From Chryseolinea sp. (lineage in GTDB: Bacteria; Bacteroidota; Bacteroidia; Cytophagales; Cyclobacteriaceae), in assembly GCA_025923195.1 (NCBI GenBank), contig JAICGJ010000038.1, forward strand, positions 1-37,632: a stretch of 37,632 nt of DNA. The letters run 5' to 3'. Under the pieces are notes generated by a model. It was given only the letters and a program-made list of their open reading frames with translations, searched no databases and was not told the DNA's origin. Positions 8,726-16,700 of the stretch are shown here, in pieces (the first letter of the stretch is position 1; the number at the start of each line of letters is the position of its first letter). A program made the translations under genes and the position numbers.

Positions 8726-10201
8726 ATGCTGTTTTTTTGCCGCTGGATACTTACTATTTGCCTCATTTTGGCGTCCCTTTCGTGCCAACGGCCAAATCCG
8801 GAGATTTTAAAGTCTGAACCGCAAGTCGAACTAGACCTCGACGCCATTGTAAAAAGGGGCTACCTTAACGCGTTGGTCGATAATAATTCGATCAGTTATT
8901 TTATTTATAAGGGCCATCCGATGGGGTATGAGTATGAATTGCTAAAACTATTGGCTGATCACCTTCATGTGGATTTGAAAATCAAAGTGACCTCAGGACT
9001 GGAGCGTGCTGTAGAGCAGTTGAACTCTGGAGAGGGTGATATAATAGCCTTTCCGTTGGCGATCACTAAGCCACTCAAAGAGTCCGTGACGTTTACCTAT
9101 CCACACTTTAATGCCTACCAAGTATTGGTTCAGCGAAAGCCGGAAAACTGGAGGCGGTTGACCCTTGACCAGGTCAACGAAAACTTAATTCGCAATCCAG
9201 TCGACCTGATTGGAAAGGAAGTGCATGTTATTGCCGGAACAAGTCATTCCATGAGGCTGAAAAATTTATCGGAAGAGTTGGGGGGCGATATTCTTATCAG
9301 GGAAGATACAGTCAACTCGGAGAGCGAATCCCTTGTACGAAAGGTGGCGTTGGGTGAAATAGATTATACCGTTGCTGATCATATGCTTGCTCATGTCAAT
9401 GCATCCTACTATCCCAGCCTTGATGTCCAAACCGTGCTGAGCATGCCGCAACAAATTGCGTGGGCTCTTCGAAAGAACTCACCCAATTTGCTTCAAACCA
9501 TAAATCAATGGCTAACCCAGATCAAAAAGGCTCCGACATTTATGGTTATCTATAATCGATACTTTAAGAGCCCGCGCACGTCGTTGATGCGAATGAACAG
9601 CGACTATTCGTCCTTGGGAGGAAATAAACTATCGGAGTATGACCGGCTGATTAAAGAGGGCGCGGAAAAACTTCAGTGGGATTGGCGACTCCTGGCATCC
9701 ATCGTTTATCAGGAATCCAAATTTAAGATGGGCGACGAGTCATGGGCCGGAGCACAGGGGTTGATGCAACTTATGCCCGAAACAGCAAAAAGATTCGGGG
9801 CAACGGACATTCATGATCCAAAAGAGAACATGAAAGCGGGGGTCAACTATTTGAGGTATCTTGAGGGCTATTGGACAAAGCGGATTGAAAATGAGCAAGA
9901 GCGTATCAAGTTCATCTTAGCTTCCTACAACGCTGGCCTGGCGCATATTCTCGACGCGCGAAAGCTTGCAGAAAAGTATGGAAAGAATTCACAGCTTTGG
10001 AGCGACGTCGAATTTTTCCTGTTAAAAAAATCAGATCCTAAGTTCTATAAGGACCCTTTATCCAAGGCAGGATATTGCAAATGTGAGGAGCCCGTTAATT
10101 ATGTCAAGGATGTGTTGGACCGATATGAAGAATATAAGCTTCACATTAAGTTGCCTGAAGCTTCTGAACAAGTTGTTCAAAATCTAAATGCTCCCAAGTA
10201 G
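8726..10201 (+). CDS. Lytic murein transglycosylase, MltF-like (solute-binding domain plus SLT domain)
   Basis: A 491-residue protein that cleaves peptidoglycan glycan strands to 1,6-anhydro-muropeptides. The ATG at 8726 is preferred because the in-frame TTG at 8696 lies inside the upstream terminator's T-tract. Residues 1-20 form a lipoprotein-type signal ending LASLSC (C20, somewhat atypical lipobox). Residues about 45-280 are an SBP-bac-3-like domain (GYLNALVDNNSISYF, then GYEYELLKLLADHL). Residues about 305-465 are the SLT lysozyme-like domain, with catalytic E330 in VYQESKF, GAQGLMQLMP, and ASYNAG near 425. This two-domain build is that of MltF, whose first domain acts as an allosteric muropeptide sensor. 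Its last 56 bp overlap the 3' end of convergent kmo. Confidence 0.9.
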   Translation: MLFFCRWILTICLILASLSCQRPNPEILKSEPQVELDLDAIVKRGYLNALVDNNSISYFIYKGHPMGYEYELLKLLADHLHVDLKIKVTSGLERAVEQLNSGEGDIIAFPLAITKPLKESVTFTYPHFNAYQVLVQRKPENWRRLTLDQVNENLIRNPVDLIGKEVHVIAGTSHSMRLKNLSEELGGDILIREDTVNSESESLVRKVALGEIDYTVADHMLAHVNASYYPSLDVQTVLSMPQQIAWALRKNSPNLLQTINQWLTQIKKAPTFMVIYNRYFKSPRTSLMRMNSDYSSLGGNKLSEYDRLIKEGAEKLQWDWRLLASIVYQESKFKMGDESWAGAQGLMQLMPETAKRFGATDIHDPKENMKAGVNYLRYLEGYWTKRIENEQERIKFILASYNAGLAHILDARKLAEKYGKNSQLWSDVEFFLLKKSDPKFYKDPLSKAGYCKCEEPVNYVKDVLDRYEEYKLHIKLPEASEQVVQNLNAPK

Positions 10202-11486
10202 ATTCAATGCCGGGGCGGGCCATCACGTCATCCATGATTTGCTTTTGCTTTGCGCCAATCCTTTGCGCCTCCGAATAGCGAATATCGTGATGGAATGTGA
10301 CCATGGAATAAAGCGGAATCCAACGTTCAGGATAGAGCATACTTAGCCTGGCTTCGATTTTTTTTCGCAATAAGAAGTCTTTATCTGCGACGAGGTCGCG
10401 CATTTCTACGAAATTGTCAAGTGCAAGTTCAGCTATAGCGTCAGTGTCAGCCTTCCGTTGACTTTGAAATGTTGTAATTGCTTTTTCCCAATTATCATCG
10501 TATTGATTCAGTAGCATATTCAGTATCCGGCAATCTTCAAAGCCGGCATTCATCCCTTGTCCATAAAAGGGAACAATAGCGTGGGCGGCATCTCCGATTA
10601 TCAAAGTTCTGTTTCTCACCCATGGATAACTCTTCATAGTTACAAGAGAAGCTGCAGGATTGGTATTAAAATCCGCCAACAACTGTGGCATAAGCACACA
10701 CGCGTCAGGAAAATATTCTTTGAAAAAATTAATTATGCTTTCATCTGACTTCAGGGAACTGAAAGATGTCTTTCCTTCAAACGGAAAAAATAATGTACAG
10801 GTAAAACTGCCGCCCGGATTAGGTAAAGCTATCAGCATAAAGCTTTCGCGGGGCCAAATATGGAGTGCGTTGGTCTCCATCATAAATTCACCGCTTTTAC
10901 CTGGAGGAATTTCGAGTTCTTTATAGCCATGCTCGATATAATCCTGGCTAAAGTCAAAGCGATCCGTAAATTGCATTGCCAGGCGAATGGCAGAGAATGC
11001 TCCGTCAGCTCCGGCAATTGCATCATATGTCTTTCTAAATTCTTTCCCTTTAACCTCATAGATCAGCGTGGAATGATGCAAATCAACCTGGATAATTCGG
11101 TGATCAAAATGAAATTTTGCACCCAGCTTTTCAGCGGTATTTATCAGCAGGCTGTTGAGGCTGCTTCGCGAAATGGAATTAATAAATTGACCATTACGGC
11201 CATAGGGCTGAAATGTTAAGGTTTTATCCAGGGCATGGATCATCCGACCGTGCATCGGTATGGCTATCCGTTCTATGCCTTCAGTGATTCCTACCTCGTT
11301 CAAGGCTATTAATCCCCGGTTGCTCAGCGCGAGGTTAATAGACCTTCCGCCGTCGATATTTTCCTGGCGCATATCTGACCTCCTTTCAAAGATATCAACG
11401 CGGTACCCGCGCTTGCTTAAATACACCGCGAGCAGCGAACCTACCAAGCCTCCTCCTGCGATAGCGATATGTTTGTTCTCTGTCAT
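10146..11486 (-). CDS. kmo: Kynurenine 3-monooxygenase
   Basis: This FAD- and NADPH-dependent enzyme hydroxylates L-kynurenine to 3-hydroxykynurenine. The 446-residue length fits. The FAD Rossmann motif is IAGGGLVGS (8-17); R108 in SISRSSLN (105-112), the DG motif at 161-162 (GADGAFSAIR) and GDAAHAIVPFYGQGMNAGFEDC beginning at residue 298 are typical of Kmo rather than generic hydroxylases. The C-terminal part (MVTFHHDIRYSEA, then VMARPGIESTWEHLDF) lacks the strong membrane anchor of eukaryotic Kmo. It is the last gene of a minus-strand run haao > ogt > kynU > kmo, 15 bp after the kynU stop. The stop overlaps the convergent transglycosylase gene by 56 bp. Confidence 0.92.
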   Translation of the reverse strand: MTENKHIAIAGGGLVGSLLAVYLSKRGYRVDIFERRSDMRQENIDGGRSINLALSNRGLIALNEVGITEGIERIAIPMHGRMIHALDKTLTFQPYGRNGQFINSISRSSLNSLLINTAEKLGAKFHFDHRIIQVDLHHSTLIYEVKGKEFRKTYDAIAGADGAFSAIRLAMQFTDRFDFSQDYIEHGYKELEIPPGKSGEFMMETNALHIWPRESFMLIALPNPGGSFTCTLFFPFEGKTSFSSLKSDESIINFFKEYFPDACVLMPQLLADFNTNPAASLVTMKSYPWVRNRTLIIGDAAHAIVPFYGQGMNAGFEDCRILNMLLNQYDDNWEKAITTFQSQRKADTDAIAELALDNFVEMRDLVADKDFLLRKKIEARLSMLYPERWIPLYSMVTFHHDIRYSEAQRIGAKQKQIMDDVMARPGIESTWEHLDFEQLVQKLQAT

Positions 11487-11501
11487 TGGTGAATTGAATA
11501 C

Positions 11502-12818
11502 CTAAATAGTATCCTTAATAACAGCCTTGAAAATTTGTGAGAATTTGAATACCTCCTCGAAGGTATTGTACATGGGTACAGGGGCCAGTCTAATGACGTT
11601 GGGTTCTCTCCAGTCGGCCACGATCCCTTTGCTGGTCAGTGATGCAAAAATCCTTCTGCCTTGGCGTCTTATGGCGAGGGACAGCTGACAGCCTCGTTCA
11701 CGAGGATTGGATGGCGTAAGGATCTTGAACACGATTTCGTCCTTATCAATTGCTTTCAATAAGTGTTCAAGGTATCCCGTAAGCAGGATACTTTTTTGTC
11801 GTAATGCTTTTATCCCGGCTTTTTGAAAGAGTTCCAGGGACGCGAGGTGCGATGCAGCCTGAAGGATCGGTACGTTAGAAACCTGCCAGCCATCGACATT
11901 CGGCATTGGCCGGAATCCTTTTTTCATTTTAAAGCGTTCATTTTCATCGTGACCCCACCAACCTGCAAATCTTTGTAAACCTTTTCTACGAAAATGTTTT
12001 TCATGGATAAACACACCTCCAATTCCACCAGGACCGGAGTTTAAATATTTATAACTACACCACACGGCGAAGTCCACATTGTCCCTGTGAAGTTGTAGAT
12101 CGACGTTTCCAATGGCATGCGCCAAATCAAATCCCGCTACTGCGCCGGCAGCATGAGCAGCCTTTGTTATTCGCCTGATATCAAAGAATTGACCGGTGTA
12201 ATACTGAACACCACCGAAAATTACAAGTGCAAGCTCATCACCGTGTTCAGAAATTGCTTTTAATATATCTTCGATGCGAAGGGTTTGCTCATCGCCTCGG
12301 GGCTGTAATTCTATCAACGTATTTTTCGGGTCCAGTCCGTTGAAATTTATTTGTGATTCAAACGCATATTGATCCGATGAAAATGCGCCAGCCTCGGTTA
12401 GGATCTTGTAACGTTCCCGGGTAGGTCTGAAAAAAGAAACCATCATCAAGTGGAGGTTGATCGTGAGCTGATTCATCGCTACAACTTCAGTGGGCTTTGC
12501 GCCCACGATTTCCGCCAGGGCTTTCTTGGAATACTTATGATAATATAACCAGGGCCTTTGCGCATGCGCGTGCCCGTCAACCCCTAATCTTGCCCAATCC
12601 TTGATTTCCTGATTTACGAAGCTGCCGACTTGCCTGGGCTGAAGACCCAAAGAATGTCCTGAAAAATATATGGCAGATTTACCCTCAAACGTTGGTATAA
12701 AAAATTTTGAACGGAACTCCCTCAGCTTATCAGATCGATCTAACTGTTTCGCGAACTGCAGGTTATTTTCGAATTTGATTCTCAAGCTCTTTCCTTTACC
12801 AATGGTTTTAGCGATCAA
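11502..12818 (-). CDS. kynU: Kynureninase
   Basis: This PLP enzyme cleaves 3-hydroxykynurenine (or kynurenine) to 3-hydroxyanthranilate (or anthranilate) plus alanine. The protein (up to 438 residues) closely follows the family: [21 protein letters not shown] (49-61), [11 protein letters not shown] (116-126), [10 protein letters not shown] (229-238), and Schiff-base lysine K257 in [13 protein letters not shown]. No ATG occurs before M115, so translation must start at a non-ATG codon. The TTG at 12818 overlaps the ogt stop by 4 bp (TTGA). An inner TTG at 12785 has AAAGGA about 6 nt upstream and gives an N-terminus ([16 protein letters not shown]) more like homologues. I list the longest form; the true start is unresolved. 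Catalysis links kmo and haao in the same operon. Confidence 0.92.
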   Translation of the reverse strand: MIAKTIGKGKSLRIKFENNLQFAKQLDRSDKLREFRSKFFIPTFEGKSAIYFSGHSLGLQPRQVGSFVNQEIKDWARLGVDGHAHAQRPWLYYHKYSKKALAEIVGAKPTEVVAMNQLTINLHLMMVSFFRPTRERYKILTEAGAFSSDQYAFESQINFNGLDPKNTLIELQPRGDEQTLRIEDILKAISEHGDELALVIFGGVQYYTGQFFDIRRITKAAHAAGAVAGFDLAHAIGNVDLQLHRDNVDFAVWCSYKYLNSGPGGIGGVFIHEKHFRRKGLQRFAGWWGHDENERFKMKKGFRPMPNVDGWQVSNVPILQAASHLASLELFQKAGIKALRQKSILLTGYLEHLLKAIDKDEIVFKILTPSNPRERGCQLSLAIRRQGRRIFASLTSKGIVADWREPNVIRLAPVPMYNTFEEVFKFSQIFKAVIKDTI

Positions 12819-13291
12819 AACAAAGTGAGCTGCTTCAGTATCGCACCTTCATGATTTAACAGCCACTCCTTATTCTCAACACCACCACCATAACCCACCA
12901 GCGATCCGCCTTTACCGATCACCCGGTGACAAGGGATAATGATGGCAATAGGATTTTGTCCATTCGCAAGCCCCACCGCCCTGATGGCCTTTATGTTTCC
13001 TAATCTGACCGCCAAGGCTTCATAGGAGATCGTTTTTCCATAAGGGATCGTCGTCAACTCGCTCCATACTCTTCGTTGAAATTCCGTCCCCTGAGGATTC
13101 AATTCTACATTAAAGAATTTGCGGCCCTTATAAAAATACTCGTCAAGCTCGAGAATACATTGTTCAATTATTGGGCGATAACCCTCTTCCTGCTTAGGAT
13201 CTTTAAGAAAATTAACGGTAGTTATTTTCCCGTCCTCTGACTCAATCAACAATTCGCCAACTGGTGATGTATAGTATGCTCGTCCCTTCAT
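12815..13291 (-). CDS. ogt: Methylated-DNA--[protein]-cysteine S-methyltransferase (Ogt/MGMT)
   Basis: This suicide repair protein removes alkyl groups from O6-alkylguanine in DNA. The 158-residue length fits Ogt. The small N-terminal beta domain (about 1-68) precedes the winged-helix active-site domain: [20 protein letters not shown] (75-94), arginine finger R104 in [13 protein letters not shown], and nucleophile C121 in [20 protein letters not shown]. No AraC/Ada domain is fused, so it should not be a sensor. Oddly, it sits inside the kynurenine operon, 27 bp after haao and with a 4-bp overlap into kynU, so it should be co-transcribed and possibly translationally coupled with kynU. Confidence 0.93.
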   Translation of the reverse strand: MKGRAYYTSPVGELLIESEDGKITTVNFLKDPKQEEGYRPIIEQCILELDEYFYKGRKFFNVELNPQGTEFQRRVWSELTTIPYGKTISYEALAVRLGNIKAIRAVGLANGQNPIAIIIPCHRVIGKGGSLVGYGGGVENKEWLLNHEGAILKQLTLF

Positions 13292-13318
13292 ATTACTCCT
13301 GCCGATGCGACAACCTCA

Positions 13319-13849
13319 TCACACAAATCTGGGATCTGTTTCCATTACCATCCCACATTTTTTACACGTTCGCAATTCCTTTGATCCATAGAATTCACGG
13401 AAGCGAGGCAGAAAGTCTTTCTCAATGTTTTCCAAATGGAATTTGTATTCGTGAAGTTTATTGTTGCATTTATCACAATACCAGATCAATCCATCAAGCA
13501 TATTAACATCCTCCCGCTTACATTCGATGACTAATCCCACTGTTCCAGTAGGTCGTTCTGGCCGGTGCGGTGTATTCGAAGGCAACAGAAACATTTCGCC
13601 CTCTTTTATTGGGATATCTACCGGTTTGCCGTCTTCCTGAATGCGAACATTTATATCACCTTCGAGCTGGTAAAAGAGCTCTTCAGTTTCATTGTAGTGA
13701 TAGTCCTTACGGGCATTTGGTCCACCAACAATCATGACGATGTAATCACCCGCATCAGCATAGAGATTCTTATTTCCAACAGGGGGTTTAAGCAGATCGC
13801 GATTATCATTGATCCACTTTTTTAAGTTGAAAGGTCTGCGGATGGTCAT
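13319..13849 (-). CDS. nbaC: 3-hydroxyanthranilate 3,4-dioxygenase (two-iron bacterial type)
   Basis: This ring-opening enzyme converts 3-hydroxyanthranilate plus O2 to 2-amino-3-carboxymuconate semialdehyde (ACMS). The 176-residue cupin has Fe(II) ligands H51, E57 and H95, and substrate-binding R47 and R99. A C-terminal rubredoxin-like iron site is formed by C125/C128 (CDKC) and C162/C165 (CKKC). These positions coincide, as I recall, with the numbering of the characterised Cupriavidus enzyme, so function is secure. It is the first gene of the minus-strand operon (haao > ogt > kynU > kmo) and is divergent from the SDR/aldehyde-dehydrogenase pair across 138 bp that probably hold shared control elements. 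Confidence 0.95.
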   Translation of the reverse strand: MTIRRPFNLKKWINDNRDLLKPPVGNKNLYADAGDYIVMIVGGPNARKDYHYNETEELFYQLEGDINVRIQEDGKPVDIPIKEGEMFLLPSNTPHRPERPTGTVGLVIECKREDVNMLDGLIWYCDKCNNKLHEYKFHLENIEKDFLPRFREFYGSKELRTCKKCGMVMETDPRFV

Positions 13850-13909
13850 TTGTATTTGATTTATCGTTATGAATGTTCAACTCGTTTGCAGCCTGTTTTG
13901 TTGGCCATA

Positions 13910-13933
13910 AACCTGTGACGTGAAGAGCAGGTT
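13910..13933. promoter_or_regulatory. Inverted repeat in the divergent kynurenine-cluster promoter region
   Basis: AACCTG (13910-13915) and CAGGTT (13928-13933) are perfect complements separated by 12 nt, giving half-site centres 18 bp apart, a spacing suited to a dimeric regulator. It lies midway between the two arms of the kynurenine cluster. It is a candidate operator; no regulator gene is adjacent. Confidence 0.35.
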
Positions 13934-13960
13934 AAATTAATTTCGTTAAAATTACTAAAG

Positions 13961-13976
13961 ATTTGTGTTAACAAAT
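13961..13976. repeat. Second inverted repeat just before the SDR gene
   Basis: ATTTGT-GTTA-ACAAAT is a perfect 6-bp hairpin or palindrome, 11 nt before the SDR start codon. It could be an operator half of the same divergent region or fold in the 5' leader of the SDR mRNA. It is AT-rich and short, so the support is weak. Confidence 0.3.
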
Positions 13977-13987
13977 ATCCCGGGAAT

Positions 13988-14773
13988 ATGGAATTAAATT
14001 TTCAAGGTAAAAGGGCAATTGTTTGCGGAAGCACGCAAGGCATAGGAAAGGCATCAGCCATCGAATTCGCCTTGATGGGTGCAAATGTGACATTAATGGC
14101 GAGAGATGAATCGTCACTGAAATCCGTCGTTCGGGAATTGGACTCATCGGAGGGACAGAAGCATGATTACCTTGTAGCCGACTTTGCTTTCCCAGAGCAA
14201 CTGGAAAAAGTAGTTCATGATTTTATCAAAGATAATATTGTGCATATTCTTGTCAACAATACGGGTGGACCACCCGCTGGACAGGCAATAAATGCGCCGA
14301 TCCAAGAATATGAAGCAGCGTTTCGCAGTCATCTATTGTGTAATCAAATTTTAACTCAGGCCGTTGTTCCTGGAATGAAGCAAGAAAAATTTGGTAGGAT
14401 CATCAATATTATTTCCACATCTGTCAAAACACCGATCAAAGGCCTAGGCGTTTCAAATACTATTAGAGGCGCCGTAGCAAATTGGGCGAAAACCCTATCC
14501 GTGGAACTAGGTCCTTATGGGATAACCGTCAATAACGTATTGCCTGGTGCGACCATGACACGACGGCTTGAATCCGTATTAAACGAAAAAGCGGCTAAGA
14601 CTGGCAAAAGTATCGAGGTGCTAAAACAGGAAATGATTTCCGAAATACCTGCCGGCAGGATTTCTGAACCTTACGAGGTCGCAGCTGCAGTCGTATTTCT
14701 TGCGTCTTCTGTAGCGGGCTATATCAATGGCATCAACCTTCCCGTTGATGGTGGAAGAACAAAAAGTCTTTAA
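13988..14773 (+). CDS. Atypical short-chain dehydrogenase/reductase lacking the YxxxK pair
   Basis: A 261-residue Rossmann protein of the classical-SDR size. The cofactor motif is altered from TGxxxGIG to CGSTQGIG (13-20); NNTGG is at 90-94. The catalytic region reads IISTSVKT (141-148) followed by VSNTIRGAV (155-163), so the positions of the usual Tyr and Lys are S156 and R160. PG followed by T downstream (LPGATMTRR) and the C-terminal PVDGG are normal. This matches the SDR subgroup known as BKR-like SDR-like, which lacks the standard tetrad. It is 2 bp before the aldehyde dehydrogenase and divergent from haao, so a role in the lower tryptophan pathway is likely. Its reaction is unknown; reduction of a 2-aminomuconate or oxalocrotonate-type intermediate is only a hypothesis. 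Confidence 0.85.
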   Translation: MELNFQGKRAIVCGSTQGIGKASAIEFALMGANVTLMARDESSLKSVVRELDSSEGQKHDYLVADFAFPEQLEKVVHDFIKDNIVHILVNNTGGPPAGQAINAPIQEYEAAFRSHLLCNQILTQAVVPGMKQEKFGRIINIISTSVKTPIKGLGVSNTIRGAVANWAKTLSVELGPYGITVNNVLPGATMTRRLESVLNEKAAKTGKSIEVLKQEMISEIPAGRISEPYEVAAAVVFLASSVAGYINGINLPVDGGRTKSL

Positions 14774-14775
14774 GT

Positions 14776-16218
14776 ATGGAAAAGATTCTTAATTACGTGA
14801 ATGGAGCTTGGCAGGAACCTCGATCGGGAATGTATCTCGACAATTATGATCCGTCAATTGGATCCGTATATAGCTTGATTCCTGATTCGGACGCCAACGA
14901 CGTCTCAGAGGCTGTCACGGCAGCACTGGACGCATTTCCTGACTGGTCCGCCATGCCTGTTGAAAGGCGCTCCGCCGTCCTTCAGCGCATCGCTGATCTC
15001 ATCGACCGCGACATCGATTTACTAGCAAGGGCCGAAAGTATTGACAATGGAAAGCCGTTGTCGCTTGCCCGTTCCCTTGATATTCCAAGGGCCTCTGCTA
15101 ATCTGCGATTCTTTGCGACAGGGGCCCTCCACTTTTCTTCTGAGGCTCACACCACTGGAACTGATGCCGTGAACTACACCTTGCGCACGCCGCTAGGCGT
15201 GGCCGGCTGCATTTCACCATGGAACCTTCCCCTCTACTTGTTCACTTGGAAGGTAGCACCTGCGCTAGCAGCTGGGTGTACCGTTGTAGCTAAACCCTCG
15301 GAACTGTCGCCTATGACTGCCTACATATTTTCGAAATTATGCATAGAGGCGGGGTTGCCGAGGGGAGTATTAAATATTGTTCACGGTATTGGACCTAAAG
15401 CAGGCCAGGCAATTGTCGAACATCCCGAGGTTATTGCCATTTCCTTTACGGGAGGAACGGTCACAGGAAAAAAAATTGCCACCACCGCAGCCCCCATGTT
15501 TAAAAAACTTTCTTTGGAGCTGGGTGGCAAAAATCCAAATATCATTTTTGCGGACTGTGACCTTGAGCGTGCTTTGGACATCTCACTTCAATCCTCGTTT
15601 TCAAATCAAGGTGAGATTTGTCTGTGTGGGTCGCGCATACTGGTTGAAAAGAGTTTGTATAACCAATTTGTAGAGGCATTCGTTGCTGGAACGAAGAAGC
15701 TGAAGGTAGGCGATCCGTTGGAAGAAGGCACTGACATTGGAGCTTTAATTTCTGAAAACCACTTGAATAAAGTATCGGGGTATATTGACCTTGCCAGGCA
15801 GGAAGGCGGTCAGATTCTTACAGGGGGGAAAAGAGTGATTGTGAAAGGCCGGTGTGCGCATGGATATTTCTTAGAACCAACTGTGATTGTGGGCTTAGAC
15901 AGTGAATGCAGAACCAATCAGGAGGAGATCTTCGGTCCGGTAGTTACCATTATGCCATTTGACACCGAAATGGATGCTGTTCACTTTTCAAACAGTACAT
16001 CTTACGGATTGTCGGCTTCACTTTGGACTGAAAATTTGAAGCGGGCACATCGGGTTTCAGCACAGATAAAGAGCGGGATTATCTGGGTGAATTGTTGGTT
16101 GTTTCGCGATTTGAGAACACCGTTTGGAGGAATGAAGCAATCTGGTCTGGGCAGGGAAGGAGGCTGGGAGGCTCTAAAATTTTTTACAGACGTAAAGAAC
16201 GTTTGTGTCAGGCTTTGA
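14776..16218 (+). CDS. 2-aminomuconic/2-hydroxymuconic 6-semialdehyde dehydrogenase
   Basis: A 480-residue NAD-dependent aldehyde dehydrogenase. Catalytic residues are N150 (PWN), K173 (AKPSE), general base E248 (LELGG) and nucleophile C282 in QGEICLCG. The R111 region (NLRFFATG) and the C-terminal VNCWLFRDLRTPFGG carry the arginines expected to bind the muconate carboxylates in the AMSDH/ALDH8 group, distinguishing it from generic betaine-aldehyde-type enzymes. Its predicted step is 2-aminomuconate 6-semialdehyde to 2-aminomuconate, downstream of ACMS decarboxylation. It begins 2 bp after the SDR stop and is certainly co-transcribed with it. A hydroxymuconic semialdehyde substrate is the main alternative, but kynurenine-gene context favours the amino form. 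Confidence 0.88.
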   Translation: MEKILNYVNGAWQEPRSGMYLDNYDPSIGSVYSLIPDSDANDVSEAVTAALDAFPDWSAMPVERRSAVLQRIADLIDRDIDLLARAESIDNGKPLSLARSLDIPRASANLRFFATGALHFSSEAHTTGTDAVNYTLRTPLGVAGCISPWNLPLYLFTWKVAPALAAGCTVVAKPSELSPMTAYIFSKLCIEAGLPRGVLNIVHGIGPKAGQAIVEHPEVIAISFTGGTVTGKKIATTAAPMFKKLSLELGGKNPNIIFADCDLERALDISLQSSFSNQGEICLCGSRILVEKSLYNQFVEAFVAGTKKLKVGDPLEEGTDIGALISENHLNKVSGYIDLARQEGGQILTGGKRVIVKGRCAHGYFLEPTVIVGLDSECRTNQEEIFGPVVTIMPFDTEMDAVHFSNSTSYGLSASLWTENLKRAHRVSAQIKSGIIWVNCWLFRDLRTPFGGMKQSGLGREGGWEALKFFTDVKNVCVRL

Positions 16219-16274
16219 ATCTATTTTTTCACGCACAATGAAACGTGACCTTCCAAATTTTCGCACAAGCTCTT

Positions 16275-16282
16275 TATGTTTG
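16275..16282 (+). promoter_or_regulatory. Candidate -7 promoter box for the VanZ-like gene
   Basis: TATGTTTG matches TAnnTTTG exactly and ends 26 nt before the GTG start at 16309, a normal leader length. A clear -33 TTG is missing. Confidence 0.45.
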
Positions 16283-16308
16283 CATATTTAAGTACATTTT
16301 TTTAAAAG

Positions 16309-16686
16309 GTGAAAATTCAAATCAAATCATTCTGGCCGGCGACGTTTGGACTGCTGGTTGCAACATTACTTTTTTGTCTACCGGGCGACAGATTTTCAAA
16401 AGCGAGTTGGTTAGAGGAGCTTGAATTGGATAAGGTTGTTCATGTTGGGCTTTTTGCAATACTTGTTTTTTTATGGTGTATGCCAGCACGGGCACGAATA
16501 AAGGACGTGAGACGTGTAAACAAAATGTATATATGGATCACGTTGACTTTTGTGAGCTACGGCGTTATCATTGAATTTATTCAAAGGGATTTAATCCCCT
16601 ATCGGTCGTTTGATATTTTTGATATTGTGGCTGACACAATTGGATGCGTCATTGGGTGGTTTGTTGTCAGAAATTTTACGACGTAG
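16309..16686 (+). CDS. VanZ-family small membrane protein
   Basis: A 125-residue integral membrane protein with hydrophobic segments at about residues 8-23, 44-61, 75-93 and 105-121, and the VanZ-like pattern LDKVVHVGLFAILVFLW and EFIQRDLIPYRSFDIFDIVADTIGCVIG. The polar residues of the D-K-x-x-H and E-x-x-Q motifs are kept. VanZ proteins are named after a teicoplanin-resistance accessory factor, but single-domain members in Bacteroidota have no proven function. It starts with GTG at 16309; no ATG fits the conserved N-terminus. It follows the aldehyde dehydrogenase by 90 bp and has its own candidate promoter box, so it is probably independent of the kynurenine genes. Confidence 0.82.
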   Translation: MKIQIKSFWPATFGLLVATLLFCLPGDRFSKASWLEELELDKVVHVGLFAILVFLWCMPARARIKDVRRVNKMYIWITLTFVSYGVIIEFIQRDLIPYRSFDIFDIVADTIGCVIGWFVVRNFTT

Positions 16687-16700
16687 CGTACTGGCCGCTT

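Noticed and set aside
10557-11505. Plus-strand open frames opposite kmo
   Set aside because: They are shadows of a well-conserved gene with intact motifs on the minus strand.
12815-13291. ogt considered as an Ada-type alkylation sensor
   Set aside because: There is no AdaA zinc domain or AraC-type DNA-binding domain; only the Ogt domains are present.
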